DNA of 64,000 nucleotides from Coptis chinensis (Eukaryota > Streptophyta > Magnoliopsida > Ranunculales > Ranunculaceae). The translations under genes and the position numbers were made by a program. The DNA lies in the NCBI GenBank assembly GCA_015680905.1, contig CM027381.1:21057501-21121500 (forward strand), in the 5' to 3' direction. Under the pieces are notes generated by a model. It made no database searches. It saw nothing but the letters and a program-made list of their open reading frames with translations, and was not told where the DNA came from. This document shows positions 11,881-23,066 of the stretch, in pieces. Position 1 is the stretch's first letter; each line of letters opens with the position of its first letter.

Positions 11881-12852
11881 GGAGGAAGGTGAGGTGAGTG
11901 AATCTAATAGTCATAATACTTCTAAGAAGGGTGTAGAACCTTCTATTCTTTGTGGAGACTAACCTGTGCCATCTTATATACCTAAAGCTCCTTTTCCCCA
12001 ACGTTTGATTCCGGCTAAGAAAGGTTCTAATCTTAATGAAATAATGGAAATGTTTAAACAAGTTTAAATAAATATTCCGTTACTTGATGCTATAAAACAA
12101 GTTCCTTCCCTCGCCAAGTTTCTTAAAGATTTGTGTACACAAAAGCGTAAGTTGAATGTGCACAAGAAAGCTTTCCTAACCGAGTAAGTGAGTTCTATTA
12201 TCCAAAACCAAACTCCGCCCTAAGTTTGAGATCGGGATGCCCTACTATTTCTTGTGTTATTGGTGATCATATGATTGAGAAAGCATTACTTGATTTAGGA
12301 GCTAAGCGTTAATTTGTTGCCTTATTCAGGTTTATTTACAATTTGGGTCTTGGTAAGTTGAAACCTACATCAATTACTCTTCAATTGGCAGATAGGTCTA
12401 TTAGGATTCCACGTGGTGTTGTTGAGGATGTTTTGATTCAGGTTGATAAATTTTATTTCCCTGTTGACTTTGTTGTTCTGGATACACAACCTGTTCAAGA
12501 TCCTAAACACCATATTCCGGTCATTTTAGGTCGTCCCTTTTTAGCCACTTCTAATGCTATCATTAACTGTCGTAATGGAGTGTTAAAACTTTCTTTTGGT
12601 AATATGACTACAGAACTTAATGTATTTAATGTGGGTCAAGAACCTCCTGAACCTGATGATTTTTGGGACGTTAATCTTATTGATAGTATAGTTCACGAGA
12701 CTTTCTTGGAGAGTTATTCTAATGACCCTCTTGAGTCTTGTTTAACTAATTACGGTAGTGGTTGTGATGTGGATGATGTAATTTGTGAAGTTAATGCGTT
12801 CTTTGGATGCAACCCCAATTTTAGAAACCGATCACGTGGAGAGCCACAATAG
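11881..12852 (+). pseudogene. E4 protease region
   Basis: Pre-protease homology runs from about 11965 (PSYIPKAPFPQR) through DAIKQVPSLAKFLKDLCTQK. The active-site LLDLGA with catalytic Asp codon at 12292-12294 is followed by a frameshift. The body of the domain is open at 12343-12852: LQLADRSIRIPRGVVEDVLI and HIPVILGRPFLATSNAIINC. Length and order match the E3 protease. It would cleave Gag-Pol in the particle; it is not intact here. Confidence 0.85.
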
Positions 12853-14052
12853 AGCACCGACTCCATCCGAGTCACCTTGAGTCTCTTCTATAGAGAGTCC
12901 TCCTAAGCTAGAGTTGAAACCATTACCGATACTCTTAAGTATGTTTTTCACGGGACCGATGATTCTTTTGCGGTTATTATTGCTTCTAATCTGGATAATG
13001 AACAAGAAGGTAAATTGATTAAGGTTCTTAAAGAGCATAGAGCGACTTTAGGGTGGAATATTGCCGATATTAATGGTATAAGCCCAACTGATTGTATGCA
13101 TCATATTCATCTTGAGAGGGATGCTAAACCAACCCGTGAGTTTCAAAGGCGGCTTAATCCTAACATGAAAGAGGTAGTGAGAGCCGAGGTTCTCAAGTTG
13201 TTATCTTGGTATCATTTATCCCATTTCGATAGTAAATGGGTGAGTCTGCTTCGAGGTTGTCCCTAAAAAGTCCGGGCTACTGAGTAGTTAAGAATCACGA
13301 AAGGCGAGTTAGTTCCCACCCGTATGACTACCGGATGGCGTTTTTGCATTGACTATCGTAAGTTGAATTTGGCTACTAGGAAAGATCACTTTCCTCTTCC
13401 GTTTATTGACCAGATGCTTGAGAGGTTAGCCGGTCATAAATATTATTGTTTTCTTGATGGTTATTCCGGTTATTACCAAATATGTATTATCCCTGAGGAT
13501 CAAGAAAAGACTACTTTTACTTGTCCTTTTGGAACTTTTGCCTATCGTCGTATGCCTTTTGGATTATGTAATGCACCTGGTACCTTCCAGCGATGCATGC
13601 TTAGTATTTTTTTTGATATGGTAGAAAGGTTTCTTGAGGTGTTTATGGATGACTTCTCAGTGTTTGGGGATTCTTTTGATGAAGGTTTGCACCGTTTAGA
13701 ATTAGTGTTAATTAGGTGCAAGGAGAAGAATCTTGTGTTGAATTGGGAGAAGTGTCATTTTATGGTTCAACAGGGTATTGTTCTTGGTCATATTGTTTCT
13801 AGTAAAGGAATTGAGGTCGATAAGGCCAAGGTTGATGTCATTTTTGGCCTTCCACCACCTAAGACTGTGAAAGATATTAGGTCATTCTTAGGTCATGCTG
13901 GTTTTTATAGGCGTTTCATTAAAGACTTTAGCAAGATTTCTCGTCCCTTATGCAATTTACTTGGTAAGGACGTCGCTTTTGTCTTTGATAATGATTGTTT
14001 GAAAGCTTTTGAGAAGCTTAAGCATTTATTGACTACCGCTCCTATCATATAG
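12853..14052 (+). pseudogene. E4 reverse transcriptase
   Basis: N-terminal fingers are at 13015-13266 (HRATLGWNIADINGISPTDC; REFQRRLNPNMKEVVRAEV), then a frameshift near 13265. The polymerase core 13324-14052 is open for 242 codons: WRFCIDYRKLN, FCFLDGYSGYYQI-like block (DGYSGYYQICI), RRMPFGLCNAPGTFQRCM and the catalytic FMDD at 13642-13653, followed by VLNWEKCHFMV and HAGFYRRFIKDFSKI. Motifs place it in the Athila lineage of Ty3/gypsy. All catalytic residues are present, so the loss is through frameshifts only, some of which may be sequence-consensus errors. Confidence 0.93.
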
Positions 14053-14420
14053 CCTCCTGATTGGAGTGAGCCTTTTGAGTTAATGTGTGATGCGTCTGAC
14101 TATGCAGTTGGGGCTGTTTTAGGTCAACGGTTTGACAAGTTGCCCCATGTTATTTATTATGCTAGTCGAACCCTTAATGATGCACAGATGAACTACACTA
14201 CAACTGAGAAAGAGTTGTTAGCTGTTGTGTTTGCTTTAGACAAATTTAGGTCTTACCTCATAGGGTCTAAGGTTGTCGTGTTTACTGATCATTCGGCTTT
14301 GAAATATCTCCTTACTAAGAAGGACGCTAAAAGCGTTTTTGATTATTTGGGTACTCTTGTTGCAAGAGTTTGATATAGAGATTAGGGATAAGAAAGTGTA
14401 GGAGAATGTGGTCGTGACCA
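14053..14420 (+). pseudogene. E4 RNase H domain
   Basis: Follows RT after an in-frame stop at 14050-14052. It reads MCDASDYAVGAVLGQR (first catalytic Asp), then YASRTLNDAQMNYTTTEKEL (catalytic Glu) and VVFTDHSALKYLLTKKDA (second Asp). The frame breaks near 14340; the expected tail (LLQEF, IRDKK) continues in other frames to about 14400. It would degrade the RNA strand of the RNA/DNA hybrid during reverse transcription. Confidence 0.9.
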
Positions 14421-15820
14421 CTTGTCTAGACTTATAGTAGAATCTTCTACTGATATTTTGCCTGTAAATGAATCTTTTCCTGATGAGCAACTTTTTGTTA
14501 TATCACAATCGCCTTGGTATGCGGATATTGTTAATTATCTTGTAACGAAACAGTTTCCCTCTCATTGGAGACAACAGGATAAATCTAAGTTTCTTGCTGA
14601 GGTTAGGAATTTTTTCTGGGATGATCCATACTTGTTTAAGTCATGCCCTGACCAGATTGTTAGGAGATGTGTCTCTGAGAGTGAGTCTCATAGTATTCTC
14701 TCTTTTTGCCATGACCATGCATGTGGTGGTCACTTTGGTCCTAAAAAGACGGCTGGCGAAGGTTTTGCATGTGGTTTTTATTGGCCTACTCTATTTAGGG
14801 ATGCACATGAGTTTTGTTTGAATTGTGATAGATGCCACAGACAGTCTAAGGTAATATTTCCCATAGGAACATGATGCCTCTTTCCCCTATTTTAGTTGTG
14901 GAGCTTTTTGATGTATGGGGTATAGACTTCATGGGTCCTTTCCCTCCTTCCTTTGGTTATCTTTATATCCTTGTTGCCGTAGACTATGTTTCTAAGTGGG
15001 TTGAGGCGGTGCCATGTAAAACGAATGATCATAAAGTAAGTAGTTAACTTTTTAAAATATAATATATTTTCTCATTTTGGTACTCCTCGTGCAATTATAA
15101 GTGATAATGGTACTCATTTTACACACCGAGCATTTGAATCTTTAATGAAAAAGTACTCTATTACTCATAAGCTTGCTACCCCATATCATCCTCAAACTAG
15201 TGGCCAAGTAGAAGTATCTAATAGGAGATTAAGCGGATTTTAGAAAACTGCATGCGACCGACCGTAAGGATTGGTCTCAACGTCTTAATGATTCTCTTTG
15301 GGCTTATAGAACCGCTTATAAGACTCGTATTGGTATGTCCCCTTATAGGCTTGTGTTTGGAAAGGCATGTCATTTGCCCTGTAGAATTGGAACATCGTGC
15401 TTTTTGGGCCATTAAAACGTTTAACTTCGATATGCGTAAGGCTGGTTCACAACGTAAACTTCAGTTGAATGAGTTAGGCGAAGTTAAGGAATGAGGCATA
15501 CGAGAATGCCAAGATTTACAAAGAGCGGACTAAGATTTTTCATGATAAATCTATTCTTGAAAAGTCTTTTGAACCTAATAAAAAAGTCTTGCTATATAAT
15601 TTCGTTTCGCCTTTTTCCGGGTAAGTTACGTTCTAGGTGGATTTGGTCCTTTCATTGTTAAAACTGTTTTTCCTCATGGTGCTGTTGAGATAGAAGATCC
15701 TACGGATGGTCATGTGTTTAAGGTAAATGGTCAACGTTTGAAACCATACCTTGACGGTTTGGCCGGGCAGGATGTGGAAGAAGTAAGTCTGCTTGATCCT
15801 ATTTATCATGACTGATTTAG
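14421..15820 (+). pseudogene. E4 integrase
   Basis: The zinc-binding HHCC region is open at 14422-14874 (CHDHACGGHFGPKKT; CLNCDRCHRQ). The catalytic core follows in shifted frames with all three acids present: Asp in [13 protein letters not shown] (14925-14927), Asp in [11 protein letters not shown] (15103-15105) and Glu in GQVEVSN (15211-15213). The C-terminal Athila hallmark [19 protein letters not shown] lies at about 15357-15413, and the terminal [12 protein letters not shown] at about 15724-15760. It would insert the cDNA into chromosomes. At least four frame breaks; not functional as read. Confidence 0.92.
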
Positions 15821-16551
15821 TATCCGGCTTGTTGATAAGCCCACATAGCAATGATCAGTTGTGTGAAGCATTCGTCTGCTAGAGACGTTAACTGTAGCGC
15901 TTGTGGGAGGCAACTCATGTTTTTAGTATTTCCGGAAATTGCATTAAAAAAAAAAAAAAAAAAAAGCGCCGCTGCTTCAAGTTAAGCGACTTCAGCGCCC
16001 AAAAAACTATCAGAATTAAATTCAAAAACCGCGCGCCTTTGAGCACCAGCATACGACCTCCTCGTGGACACGAAATTTTCCAGTTTTCTGAGGACTGGTC
16101 AGGTCGAACCCCACTGAACTAAGCGAAGACAACCAAAAAGAGTTCGGTGAACAGGATGGAGCAATGAATATGGCCATAATAGTTGGGAATTTATTTTCCA
16201 TTTTATTGTTCGTATTTGCTTATTATATATGCATGTTTTTATTTTTTGAGTCATGTGTACCTTTCGCATATCTCATGCATTCCACTTTAGCACCTTTTCT
16301 CCGTGTTTTTGGAGACGTGTAACTCTATGGAATGAGATATGTGCCACAGGTTAGTCGTCATAATAAATTGGTTCCTTTTCTATTTTATCGATTTTATATC
16401 TTTAGTGAGGTACTAATTTCTCTGGTGACTTCGAGTTTTATTTTTCGTTCATGGAGCTATTGGTAACTTCTTTCCTTATTCTTTTACTTGTCTATGTTAT
16501 TAATTTTTGGAATTAAGCATATCTGTCAACATTGAGGACAATGTCTAAACT
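15821..16551 (+). other. E4 pol-to-polypurine spacer
   Basis: No gene. It contains the Athila-like phrase GTGGGAGGCAACTCATG at 15902-15918, a 20-base A run at 15946-15965, and at 16531-16551 the TTGAGGACAATG phrase that precedes the central polypurine tract. The env-like ORF found here in some Athila elements is absent. The 73-codon ORF after the A run shows no recognisable protein signal. Confidence 0.6.
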
Positions 16552-16566
16552 AAGTTTGGGGGTGGG
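16552..16566 (+). promoter_or_regulatory. E4 central polypurine tract
   Basis: AAGTTTGGGGGTGGG, nearly identical to the 3' tract (AAGTTTGGGGGTATT) 1.5 kb downstream and preceded like it by a GAGGAC phrase. The duplicated arrangement recurs in E2, E3, E6 and E9. Confidence 0.65.
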
Positions 16567-18073
16567 AACAAAATGTTTTGTTTAGCGAAAAATAAAACTT
16601 ATGTATACTATGCACTTAGGGGTAGTGGTATCGTTTCCTTTTCTATGATGATTATAGTCTAGAAATCTCAGTTAGCATTAGAATTAAGAGTAGTTATTAA
16701 GAAACTTAGGTTAAGATATAGGTAATAGTTTCTGCATCTTTTCATAAATGTCTTGCATGAACGTTATATTTGTATTTGGCAGTACTTTTCTGAGACCTAA
16801 GTTAGAGTGCTTAATTTTACATATCCGGTGAGAATCTAGCCTAAAAGCCTCATATGAGTTGATATGAGTGATGACACAAGGGAGAAGTTAATTCGAAAGT
16901 AGAGAAAACACCGTCCACTTGCTTGATCACCATACCATATCCTAAAAGAGAATTTAGGCTATCTTTGGATCGATATAGCCAGAAATTCAAACCTAAAGAA
17001 TATTTTTTTTGGCTAGTAAGCCCTAATCGAGCCTTTTATTAGCCTTTTCATAAACCGCAAATTCCTTACCCTATATAAAAAGAAAAAAATAAAATAAAAA
17101 ATAAATAAAAATAGCCTACCCATTTGATAAGTTTGAGAAATAGGATGAAATGAAGAAAAGAAATGAGAAAGGCACGTAGAAAATCAAGAATTTGTTAGTT
17201 GCTTCAAAAGAAAAATAAAGAAAAGAAAGTTTCCATCCAAAAAAAAAAAAAAAATGAATAGAAATAAAATAAAAAAGTTAGAACTCCAAAATAGAATCAA
17301 AGGAGTCAAAAAGCCAAAACAAAAAGGGCTAAGGATGGAAACAAAGTGCGAGGAACCAAAGTAAGAACGGGACTTTCTCTAGTTCACGAATTTGAAGACC
17401 TTATTTTTCGGACTTGTCTATTTTGTTTATCCATTCCATTTATTCTTAAACTATCACCTAAGCCATACATAACACCTAATAAAGACCTTTAGCTCAATTA
17501 GGAATAGGTTGGTGTGATAGTAAGTGGCGATGTGTTTGATCGACCTCGGCTCCTTTGGATGTCATTGAGATTGAGAGGAAAAGTGTGCTCACCGCTAATT
17601 TGGAGTGAGTGAAAACCTCGAAAGCAGAAAAATCGAGTATTTTTGTCTTGACATATTTGTGAGGACCTACTTAGGGACGCTTATTCGAAGTTTCATTTGG
17701 ACGCTTACTTTGCATTTCATAGTTTTGTTCATTGCATGTATGTTTATTTGTAGATGATTTGATTATTACGCATATGTTAACTTAAGTTTTAAAATGAGTA
17801 TTCTTTATGCCTTGCTAGTGAGAAATATGAATATCTGAGATAAATTAAGGAAACATTACTGTTATTTCTTAGTCATTATAGTATAGACGAAGTTTGTGAG
17901 TATCTTCTCTGAAAACTCTCACGAGACTAAACTCGTCCACTAGGGTAAACTTAGGGGTTTAAAAGGCTTGTTGCACATGCTAAGTGTAATCGTGATTCCT
18001 ACGAAAATGAGTTAGGATTTTTAATTTTTGTTATTAGTTTAGATGTAGTTTTGCTTGAGGACTAGCAAAATGT
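16567..18073 (+). other. E4 conserved non-coding module
   Basis: No gene seen. This is the plus-strand version of the module in E3, E6, E9 and E2. Landmarks are 16905-16965 (CTTGCTTGATCACCATACCA), the hairpin set 17229-17342, 17500-17530 (CAATTAGGAATAGGTTGGTG), and 17905-17985, followed by the 3' polypurine tract. Conservation across LTR families whose LTRs are otherwise diverged suggests a cis-acting role; that is inference. Confidence 0.75.
17229..17342 (+). other. E4 candidate multi-hairpin RNA element
   Basis: Outer stem GTTTCCATCC (17229-17238) pairs perfectly with GGATGGAAAC (17333-17342). Inner stems are ACTCC/GGAGT (17283-17287, 17302-17306) and AGCC/GGCT (17312-17315, 17327-17330). 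The loop is A-rich with a 16-base A run at the left. Together this could form a three-way junction in the RNA. Confidence 0.6.
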
Positions 18074-18088
18074 AAGTTTGGGGGTATT
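18074..18088 (+). promoter_or_regulatory. E4 3' polypurine tract
   Basis: AAGTTTGGGGGTATT directly before the 3' LTR start at 18089. Confidence 0.88.
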
Positions 18089-19669
18089 TGATAAGCGCAT
18101 AAATATTACATTATTCACGCTATTTTTTATATTAGTTAGTTCGTTTAATTTATTGGTTGATTAAGTTAGCGTATTTTTTCGGTGATTTTGCAGGAATTAC
18201 TGTAACTTGATTAATAAGGTCGATATTGGAAAGAATCGAGATATCAATCGCGTGATTTTAGTTGGTACCGAAAAGAGCATCGGAGAATTGGGTAATTATT
18301 TGGATGGGCCGAAATAAAAGAATGAAAAGCAAATGGGTCATGAACTTAAGTGGGCACGTAACCAGCAAGAGTTGAGTTTAAGCCCATGTGCTGAAGACCA
18401 GCCCATAACCAAAAACATCAAAGCCCACACAACTAACTAATGGCTAGACCATTTACTGTCCACCCGAGAAGCACCGTAGCAATCCTTAACTTCCTTCTCC
18501 ATCACAAACAAACTGGAAATCCCGAAAATCCCGCCTTTACAAATTCAAACCAAGATATTAAAAGCCCAAATCGCTACCACCGAATAGGAAGGATCTTTAG
18601 TTTCCTTCTCTATCGATTTTTCTTGCATAAAGAAGGAAAGGAGCAAAGCAAATTGGGGTCGGTCTTGGCTGGAGAAAAACTCTCAGCAAAGAATAGAAAG
18701 AAGGGCTTTGGTGAAGGTGGGAAGGTGGGAGGAGCAGCAGAGTGATGAACAATAGCATCGTCTCTTGGCTGAAAGTGGTGGGCGAACACAGCGGTGAAGA
18801 GAGGTTCTTGGTGGTGCTCACGAAAGCCGCATTGTTGGAACCAAGGAGCAACAAGAGAGGACTTCAAAGCAGGCTATGGTTTTGTTAAGGGAGTTTTATT
18901 TCTTACGTTTTATGGTTCAGTTATTATGTGTAGCTAAACTATAAGCTAGGGCTTAGAGAAGCCCTAGACTTCGCGTGGGTTTATCTTGTTTAAGTGATTT
19001 ACTGTTCTCGGAAGTTAAAGATTCATTGATTGTTTTCATATTGATATTAGTGGTTTACCTTCATTGATTATATCTTGCATGTTATGCCATGACTTGACTA
19101 GTTAATAGTTGGATTAATATTCTGTTTTTATCAAAGCATCATTTTTATCATTTACATAAACTTGTGAGAAGAAGTCGCGGTAAGAAGAAGACGATTTTTG
19201 CTAGGAGTTTATATTCTCGTTTGTTGAAACTCAATCAAACCCATATGTAGATGTATAAAAGAGTTTAACGTTCACATCTTCGAGAAAGCTAGGGTTACCT
19301 TTCCCTCGTGCTACTCGTAATTAAAAGAGAACTTTGAATTAATTGAATTAGGATAACTTACAACAGTCTAGGGTGGATTCGAATGCCTTAGTAGTCTCTC
19401 CATTGATAATTTAATATAAGTTCTATAGTTTTCATAATTAAGTTAAATAGGACTAGTTATTAGTTAATCAAAACTTCATAAACCAATATAGTTTGGATTA
19501 GGTTAAGTAGTATTTTAATATTCAATTGTTCCTAAATAGCAATCCCTGTGGGATCGACCTCGTTCTTGAGCACCTATTACGATAGACCAAATTAAACTTT
19601 GAGTAGTATTAGTATAAGTAAAATAGGATTTAATTAGCCTGTTTATTTAGGCCGGTTAATTTACTATCA
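18089..19669 (+). repeat. E4 3' LTR
   Basis: 1,581 bp pair of 8138-9709, ending TTTACTATCA directly before TSD TTAAC. The indel-type differences from the 5' LTR are concentrated around C/G-rich positions such as 18450-18535 and 18955-18985. Confidence 0.93.
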
Positions 19670-19674
19670 TTAAC

Positions 19675-20321
19675 CAATCAAAACAGAGACAAAAATCGCC
19701 AAAATTTTACTGGAGCCTCCTAACAGATCATGAGTATTCCTGTAAAACTTTTAGAAAAATTGGAGTTCTACAAACTTTCCTTATCGACTGTTGTTCCAGA
19801 AATTAAGTGTTTGCAAAACTGCAGAAATATACTGGAAACACTCCACTAGTTAGGAGGTCAAAACAAATTAAAAATCGTAAAATTTTTACTGTAAACTCCT
19901 GACTTAGGATAGATACTCCTGTAAAAGGTTTAGAATTTTTGGAACTACCTAAGTAACCTTACTTGTCTATTTTTCAAGAACTTACGGTTTGGAAACTGAA
20001 ATGCAACAATATAAAGATTGTATTTGTTCACAAGGTAAAACAATTAGGAAAATTCTGAAAATATTCTAATAAATCAATAATACCTTAAATATTATACCTA
20101 AAAATTTTCAGATTTTTCGGAAATTTAAAAATACCTTTACCGCAGTATTCTTCGCTATGATTCTGCAGACATAAGGGAGGGAGGGCGCGCTCTGTTCTTA
20201 AATCAGTGAACAATAACGAAAATATGAGAAAAAAGAAAGAAAAATGTAAAGGGTGGGTAGGTAGAGAATGGGGGATTGCCCCTTGAATTCAAGCAATTGA
20301 ATTCTTGTCCTGAAAGAGTTT
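19675..20321 (-). other. E3 5' leader (proximal part)
   Basis: Continuation of the E3 leader beyond E4, collinear with E6 38078-38707 (shared phrases GAATGGGGGATTGCCCCTTG and CAAGCAATTGAATTCTTGTC). No coding signal. Confidence 0.75.
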
Positions 20322-20339
20322 AAGATGGCAGCGACGCCA
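20322..20339 (-). promoter_or_regulatory. E3 primer-binding site
   Basis: On the minus strand, TTATCA, AA, then TGGCGTCGCTGCCATCTT. This is identical to the E6 site at 38708-38725. TGGCG-type sites bind a tRNA 3' end to prime reverse transcription; the exact tRNA is not assigned here. Confidence 0.75.
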
Positions 20340-20341
20340 TT

Positions 20342-21357
20342 TGATAACCCATAAAAACTCAACTACTTTCAGAGTCCAACTTCGTCTCCAAAACTAAGAA
20401 GGAATTGGCTACAGTATCATTTCATGCATCTGGACGCATGATCCTTGCATCTTATACGCGAGCAATGCATTTGGATGCTCGATCCATGCGTCCCAGATGC
20501 GGAAGTCTATTTTGTCTCTTCTGCTCTATCCTTCTATCCTCTTTTGCGGCCTTTGGTCTAAGCAACGAATCCTTTGGCCTTGGGCTTCCAAATAGACTTT
20601 AAAATAGGTCCAAGTCACATCTTTAATAGCTTCAATTGTTTGGCCTTCTCTATGATTGTCCACGGGCTTTCCATGTGATCCTTAATGTTCTGAATTGCTT
20701 CGTTTTACCCATTTTTCTCTAATATTCCACAAAACTTTCTTTTTCACCTGTAGAATCATAAAACATAACTTACAAACACTATTAGTCCACTCAGATGGCT
20801 AAACAAGAGGCATAATCGAGGGTTAAATTGCACTTTTTGAACACTTATCAATGAGCCAAAAAGGGGGATTTTGGGCCTCTAAAGTGAGCCCATAGTCTAT
20901 TAGGTTAAGTCTGAAAGGGCCACAACTGTTGAAAATTACTTCCATGCCCTTTTCGTCCAATTTTATAACTCTGATTAGGGCAAGGCCAAGTCCATTGAAA
21001 AGCTGATTCCGAGTCGGTCGTTTTGAAATATAGTAGGCCCAATTATAAGGTCCGAGTCCAAAAATATGGCCTATTGAAGTTCTGTTGATTTTTTTGTCTT
21101 TTTTTCTACCCGGATTGACTTTGACTGGGCATGAAAAAGACTTTTCTGCATGATTCTTGGGCTTTAAATGTAAAACTTCCTTGGTAATCATCTTGACTCG
21201 TTTTCCATGCAAAAGTGGTGCTTTTAGTCACCTAATCAACTTCAAGTCCTGAAATGCACAAAAACATATAAACATTACTAACTCTTATTTATTATAAACT
21301 TAATTAGCCTAAATAGAGTACTACTAAGGGGTTTCAAATACACTTTTAGGTGCTTAT
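20342..21357 (-). repeat. Chimeric LTR-derived segment at the E3 5' LTR boundary
   Basis: Starts TGATAACCCATAAAAAC like the E3 LTR end, which is expected directly after the primer-binding site. From about 20363 it matches the E7 LTR (43429-43915) through to a TTATCA end at 20850. From 20851 to 21357 it matches the first 0.5 kb of an S1-type LTR in inverse orientation, ending GGTGCTTAT without the final CA. The genuine E3 LTR then begins again at 21358 with TGATAACCCG. No clear TSD. Origin could be nested solo LTRs or recombination between LTRs. Confidence 0.6.
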
Positions 21358-21911
21358 TGATAACCCGTAAAAACACGACTAGATTACTCTAACCTTATTC
21401 TTACGGTATCAATTATTTATTTCCTACTTTCACATATATATTCATTCAATATATAGAGTACGGAATCGTTCCACTCTCAATCTATCAAGACTAAATAGAA
21501 TTCAATTAATCAAACACAAGGAAACAATAGTGAGAGTAATGAGAGTAATGTTGTGATTTATTTAAACTAAAACTAATTATAAATTTAACTAATTTAACTA
21601 AGCAATTAAAAGGTGAATTTAATAAATTAGAAGAACATAGAGGAGGGAAATTCCACCATGCAATTCGATTGGCTATTAGTTAGTCATCAAATCGAATATT
21701 GATCCCTAGTGAATACCAAGTCCTCTCGAATCAAGGTTCAACTAGCATGAGAGTTTAGCTCCACCACAAATCTCTTTGATGGTGGCTCTAAACTCTAGTT
21801 CATCATTATGAGGTTTATCTCTAAACACTCATAATAATGAACTTGAAATTCTATTCTAAATAGCAACTATTCTAACAAGCAATCATCCTCACATGACTTC
21901 TTTAACCTCCT

Positions 21912-22411
21912 TGTTTCGACCCCCACCTACGTGGCGAACGTCCATTGGTAGGAATCTCCACTTTATTCGTTTAATCGACAGGGCTAAAGCCCAATTCGCA
22001 ATACCATGAATCAATGTACAGGTCCATTAACTCATATGTCTAATGCTGAACCTTAGCCACATGGCTTGCCACTAATGTACGTTAATTTATGTCCAGATTT
22101 GTTTCTTATCAAAAGAGATAATTATCAGTTGAGAGTTATATTATATCACAATGACTCAAGCTACAAGAATACTTGAGCTACAAGAATACTTGATCTACAA
22201 GGATTCTCTACTCTACCTATATAAAGACCAAACTATTTTTCATTCAGAACTATGTTCTTGAGACTTGATCCCATTAATAATTTGGGTACGTAGGCAACCG
22301 CAAGGTACAGTCTCATCATTTCCCCGATCACCATCATTTTTCCAATGACTTTTCTACATTCTTCGTCTCTTTTATCCACACTTGATGTTTTGATCATATC
22401 TGGTCGAAACA
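21912..22411 (+). repeat. E5 5' LTR
   Basis: 500 bp. A TATA box TATATAAA lies at 22218-22225. It has a 17-base tandem duplication of the phrase GCTACAAGAATACTTGA around 22170-22204 that the 3' LTR lacks. Otherwise near-identical to the 3' LTR by eye, indicating a recent insertion. Confidence 0.93.
22218..22225 (+). promoter_or_regulatory. E5 LTR TATA box
   Basis: TATATAAA in a CCTATATAAAGACC context, with a transcription start expected about 30 bases downstream; the same box is at 28229-28236 in the 3' LTR. Confidence 0.6.
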
Positions 22412-22415
22412 TAAT

Positions 22416-22430
22416 TGGCGCCGTCTGCGG
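22416..22430 (+). promoter_or_regulatory. E5 primer-binding site
   Basis: TGGCGCCGTCTGCGG four bases after the LTR end, typical of Tat-type Ty3/gypsy elements. Confidence 0.75.
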
Positions 22431-22468
22431 TTCTTATGCAAAACCGACGATCACATTCTACAAAAGTT

Positions 22469-22735
22469 ATGACGAATACTCGACGAGCCTAAGTTCTCGA
22501 TGCACTTACTGACGATCATCGCGAATGTGCGGTTCCAGGTCAACCTGGCGGTATCGAACTACTCCCTCCTATTCCTTTTCAACATCCGATTGCATACGAC
22601 ACGGCTACCGTTCCACCGATACGCCAAATTATTCAGCACGAAGTTATTGCCTCTGACGATTCTTCGTCATCTGTTGCGGATAATGTCCGTCATATGTCTC
22701 GAGGCATTCTTGTATTGAAAATATTACACTAGCCT
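22469..22735 (+). pseudogene. E5 gag N-terminal remnant
   Basis: From ATG at 22469 the frame reads MTNTRRA, a stop, then LDALTDDHREC, GGIELLPPIPFQHP and SDDSSSSVADNVRHMSRGIL. It looks like the low-complexity start of a Tat gag followed by deletion of the capsid core. No function expected. Confidence 0.5.
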
Positions 22736-23066
22736 TATTTCATGTTGTCAGACGTCTTAAGCTTATTTCAAAGAAGGAATAGTCGAAGTTTATACTTGTT
22801 GAATATCCGCTATGTAAGTTTTTTCGCAACGTCTACGGATCGAGTCACAGAATGGAAAAGTTACCTTAGCGTTTACAATATTGTCTCTGACACTCATACA
22901 ATTAAATAGCGACAAACTTTGGTTTCGCTACTGACTGATTTTCTTATTGATGATATTCCTATGTCGAAAGCATTACTCGATGAGGAAAAACATTGATCTC
23001 TAATTGTCATTACCTCCTGGGGGCGATGACTTGAAATATTTATCGGATATATCAACTAATTGCTAG

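Larger units (their letters stand above)
8138..19669 (+). mobile_element. E4: Athila-lineage Ty3/gypsy retrotransposon
   Basis: 11.5-kb element with two LTRs and perfect TSD TTAAC (8133-8137, 19670-19674) inserted in the E3 leader; the empty site is visible in sister E6 at about 38070-38090. Order is LTR, primer-binding site, gag, protease, RT, RNase H, integrase, spacer, central polypurine tract, non-coding module, 3' polypurine tract, LTR. Lineage is set by pol motifs ([46 protein letters not shown]) characteristic of Athila. No env-like ORF is visible. All ORFs carry frameshifts or stops. Confidence 0.95.

Noticed and set aside
15901..16122. ORF across the 20-base A run after E4 integrase, as an env-like gene
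   Set aside because: Poly-Lys from the A run plus low-complexity sequence; no signal peptide or membrane segment, and it is too short for an env-like protein.
20351..21300. Independent complete element bounded by TGATAACCC and TTATCA
   Set aside because: No TSD, no internal domain, and three separate LTR sources can be recognised; described as a chimera instead.
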